Shown here: positions 59,799 through 61,389 of the stretch, piece after piece
How the letters are laid out: every line of letters starts with the position of its first letter
Position numbering within the stretch: the first letter of the stretch is position 1
Virus record (IMG/VR): IMGVR_UViG_3300031841_001859
Location: 1-61,389 of that record
Source: a virus
Length of the DNA stretch: 61,389 nt
Strand: one strand, 5' to 3'
Notes under the pieces: generated by a model
Seen by the model: the letters and a program-made list of their open reading frames with translations, nothing else
Told to the model about the DNA's origin: nothing
Databases searched by the model: none
Position numbers and translations under genes: made by a program

Positions 59799-59942
59799 AT
59801 GGATTATGAACTAGAAATACACAATCGAATTAAAATAGGATTCGCAGTTGGGTTTCAGTACTACGGTAAAGACGAAGATTATGATTGGTCGGAGCTCACA
59901 ATATTTTTAGGACTCATAAACATAGTAATTAAATATTCGTAA
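59799..59942 (+). CDS. Hypothetical protein, 47 aa
   Basis: MDYELEIHNRIKIGFAVGFQ followed by DEDYDWSELTIFLGLINI: an amphipathic small protein with a mildly hydrophobic C-terminus. The ATG was chosen over an upstream one because the promoter box lies between them. Unknown. Confidence 0.6.
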   Translation: MDYELEIHNRIKIGFAVGFQYYGKDEDYDWSELTIFLGLINIVIKYS

Positions 59943-59943
59943 T

Positions 59944-60132
59944 ATGGCAAAAGATAATTTTGTAGAAGGTCTATACGTCAAGGACGGAAGACTTATCAAT
60001 GACCGTCCTAATGGAATGATGGGAATAGAGAAAGCAGCTAAGCTTAGAAAGATGGTCAAGAAGCAAGAGAAAGTACAGATGATATCAGACGGAATCCTTC
60101 AAGCGAAGATGTCTGAATTTTTTATGGATTAG
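59944..60132 (+). CDS. Hypothetical protein, 62 aa
   Basis: One base after the preceding stop. MAKDNFVEGLYVKDGRLIND with a basic helix (EKAAKLRKMVKKQEKVQMIS). Ends 35 bases before a terminator. Possibly a small early protein. Confidence 0.6.
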   Translation: MAKDNFVEGLYVKDGRLINDRPNGMMGIEKAAKLRKMVKKQEKVQMISDGILQAKMSEFFMD

Positions 60133-60167
60133 TTTAAATTCATAGTTAGTTGGTTTTAAGTGTTGAG

Positions 60168-60196
60168 AAGCTACTCTCTTAAGGGTAGCTTTTTTC
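60168..60196 (+). terminator. Rho-independent terminator
   Basis: AAGCTAC-TCT-CTTA-AGG-GTAGCTT stem with a T-run. It insulates the two small genes from groEL. Confidence 0.85.
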
Positions 60197-60203
60197 ATTA
60201 TAT

Positions 60204-60402
60204 ATGTCAACCTTTTTAGTTTATGTCAACCTTATGTCGAGAATTTTTAAAGTCGACATAACTTAACTTCTTTATTTACAATACTTTATATTCTTTATGT
60301 CGAAAATGTCGAGTTGAAAGCTATATTATAGAAGAAAAAAAATATATATATAAGTAAAATATATATATATAGTATAGAAAAAAAAAGTCGACATATTGAC
60401 AT
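60204..60402. repeat. Eight ATGTCRA heptamers upstream of groEL (iteron-like)
   Basis: Forward copies at 60204, 60223, 60234, 60297 and 60306; reverse copies at 60253, 60388 and 60396. The interval also contains AT tracts (60341-60371). Four copies sit in or next to GTCGAC. The cluster occupies the non-coding gap between terminator and groEL start. It could be a replication origin or an operator array for groEL. Confidence 0.7.
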
Positions 60403-60442
60403 AGGTCCAAATATTTTATATATTAGCATAAAATCTAATTGA

Positions 60443-61389
60443 ATGGAAACAGGAGGGTACTCACCAAAAGACTTGCACTTCGCAGATGGTGCAAGAAAAA
60501 AATTAATAAGCGGCATATCGAAAATGGCTAAGGCAGTTAAGTCTACACTTGGTCCTATGGGTAATACAGTGCTGATAGAATCCGCTTCACATACTCACGG
60601 CATAACAGTAACAAAGGACGGAGTGACTGTCGCTAAGTCTATACAACTACTAGACCCTGTGGAAAATTTAGCCGTACAGATGATGAGAGAGGCTGCCTCT
60701 CGAACAGCAGCCAACGCAGGGGATGGTACGACAACGGCTATAGTTCTTACCGAATCGCTAGTCAAACATGGTATAGAAGAGATAGAGAAAGCGGAAAATA
60801 AACCACAAGTGCTCCGTGATATTGTGGATGAGACTAATAATATAGTTAAGTCCCTTAAGAAAAGAAGTAAAGCTGTAAGCAAACAAAAGCTCCTAGATGT
60901 AGCAACTATATCTGCTAATAACGACAAATATATTGGCAAGATAATTGCAGATACTTACAACTCAGTTGGCAAAAACGGGATAGTGACCGTTGAGAAATCA
61001 CAAGGCTCAGAGACCAGCTTTGAAACAACACAAGGACTAAAAGTAGATAGAGGGTATTCTTCTCCTTTGTTTATAAACAACCATAAGAAAGACGAATGTG
61101 TGATGGAGGATGTGCACATATTAGTTTCTGATGCGGAGATAAATAATATACTAGTCGTTGAAAATATACTTAAACCTATAATAAATGAAGGAAAAAAATT
61201 ATTAATTGTAGCACCTTGTTCACAACAAGTCATAAACACCCTAGCGGCGAATGTGATGAAGAACTCCCTGAAGCTTTGCGCCATAATACCACCCTCCTTT
61301 GGCTATAAGCAACATGAACTGATGCAAGACATAGCTCTGTCAGTGGGTGCTACTTATTATTCTGAAAAGACAGGGGATGATTTATCTAT
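60443..61389 (+). CDS. groEL: Chaperonin GroEL (Hsp60), N-terminal part; continues at position 1
   Basis: Starts METGGYSPKDLHFADGARKK, preceded by AAATCTAATTGA, a variant of the phage AT leader. STLGPMGNTV and TVTKDGVTVAKSI contain the nucleotide-site Asp of the first equatorial segment; ANAGDGTTTAIVL is the family ATP-binding signature (the Asp of GDGTTTA is a metal ligand). The apical domain begins DRGYSSPLF, where the family has DRGYxSPYF. At the window end the frame passes intact through the 91-bp repeat into 3-737. No GGM tail. With groES it forms a complete folding machine, presumably for capsid or tail proteins. Confidence 0.96.
   Translation, partial: METGGYSPKDLHFADGARKKLISGISKMAKAVKSTLGPMGNTVLIESASHTHGITVTKDGVTVAKSIQLLDPVENLAVQMMREAASRTAANAGDGTTTAIVLTESLVKHGIEEIEKAENKPQVLRDIVDETNNIVKSLKKRSKAVSKQKLLDVATISANNDKYIGKIIADTYNSVGKNGIVTVEKSQGSETSFETTQGLKVDRGYSSPLFINNHKKDECVMEDVHILVSDAEINNILVVENILKPIINEGKKLLIVAPCSQQVINTLAANVMKNSLKLCAIIPPSFGYKQHELMQDIALSVGATYYSEKTGDDLS
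61299..61389. repeat. Terminal direct repeat, right copy
   Basis: Identical to bases 1-91. Removing one copy gives a circle of 61,298 bp with groEL uninterrupted. Confidence 0.95.

Overview
The window is a complete or nearly complete genome of a tailed DNA phage, most likely a short-tailed (podovirus-like) phage of a marine Bacteroidetes/Flavobacteriia host. The first 91 bases are repeated exactly as the last 91, and a groEL gene reads through that junction (60443 to the end, then 1-737). The real molecule is therefore circular or circularly permuted, about 61,298 bp, and groEL is split only by where it was opened. The host call rests on many promoter boxes of the Bacteroidetes type (TAnnTTTG, often with TTTG 19-22 bases upstream), the lack of Shine-Dalgarno-like sites, AT-rich DNA and the protein families present. 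I saw no integrase, tRNA, CRISPR array or reverse transcriptase.

Layout. (1) From 59799 across the junction to 2054 on the plus strand: two small genes, a terminator, an intergenic region with eight ATGTCRA repeats, groEL, a small lipoprotein, an FkbM methyltransferase and groES. (2) 2020-2463: one minus-strand winged-helix-like gene. (3) 2502-5169: twelve tiny, tightly overlapping genes for basic, often Cys-containing proteins. (4) 5172-13128: tail fibre and adhesin genes, several with Gly-rich tips. (5) 13130-14304: lysis genes (holin-like membrane protein, M15 peptidase, 3-TM holin). (6) 14341-25681: a tandem GroES-like protein, terminase, portal, scaffold, capsid and connector genes. (7) 25683-35953: a 2113-residue tail protein ending in Cys-rich modules on Pro/Thr linkers, a double 2-oxoglutarate/Fe(II) oxygenase (prolyl-4-hydroxylase type), a GT32-like glycosyltransferase, a second Pro-rich tail protein with a cupredoxin-like domain, and a GNAT. 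(8) 35955-44190: internal/ejection proteins.

From 59353 back to 44239 everything runs on the minus strand: an amidoligase cluster (COOH-NH2 ligase plus a glutamine amidotransferase/cyclotransferase/zinc-ribbon fusion), small zinc-ribbon proteins, a recombination pair (RecE-like nuclease and annealing protein), two DnaA-domain-IV-like proteins, a VirE/SF3 primase-helicase, an SF2 helicase, two nucleases and a metallophosphoesterase. This arm looks early/replicative; the plus arm looks late/structural. The arms converge near 44.2 kb and diverge in a GC-rich intergenic region near 59.6 kb.

Most interesting. The tail module at 25.7-36.0 kb places a prolyl-hydroxylase-type enzyme and a glycosyltransferase between two proteins with extensin-like Pro/Thr linkers, suggesting that the phage hydroxylates and glycosylates its own tail linkers. 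Also notable: the amidoligase cluster; a dispersed 18-bp palindrome (AGTGTCG-N4-CGACACT) that lies in one reading frame in all four genes carrying it; a lysis peptidase with no ordinary start codon that sits one frame behind an A7 slippery run; a two-hairpin small RNA with its own promoter; and an iteron-like cluster upstream of groEL. All functional calls come from reading sequence by eye, without database searches.
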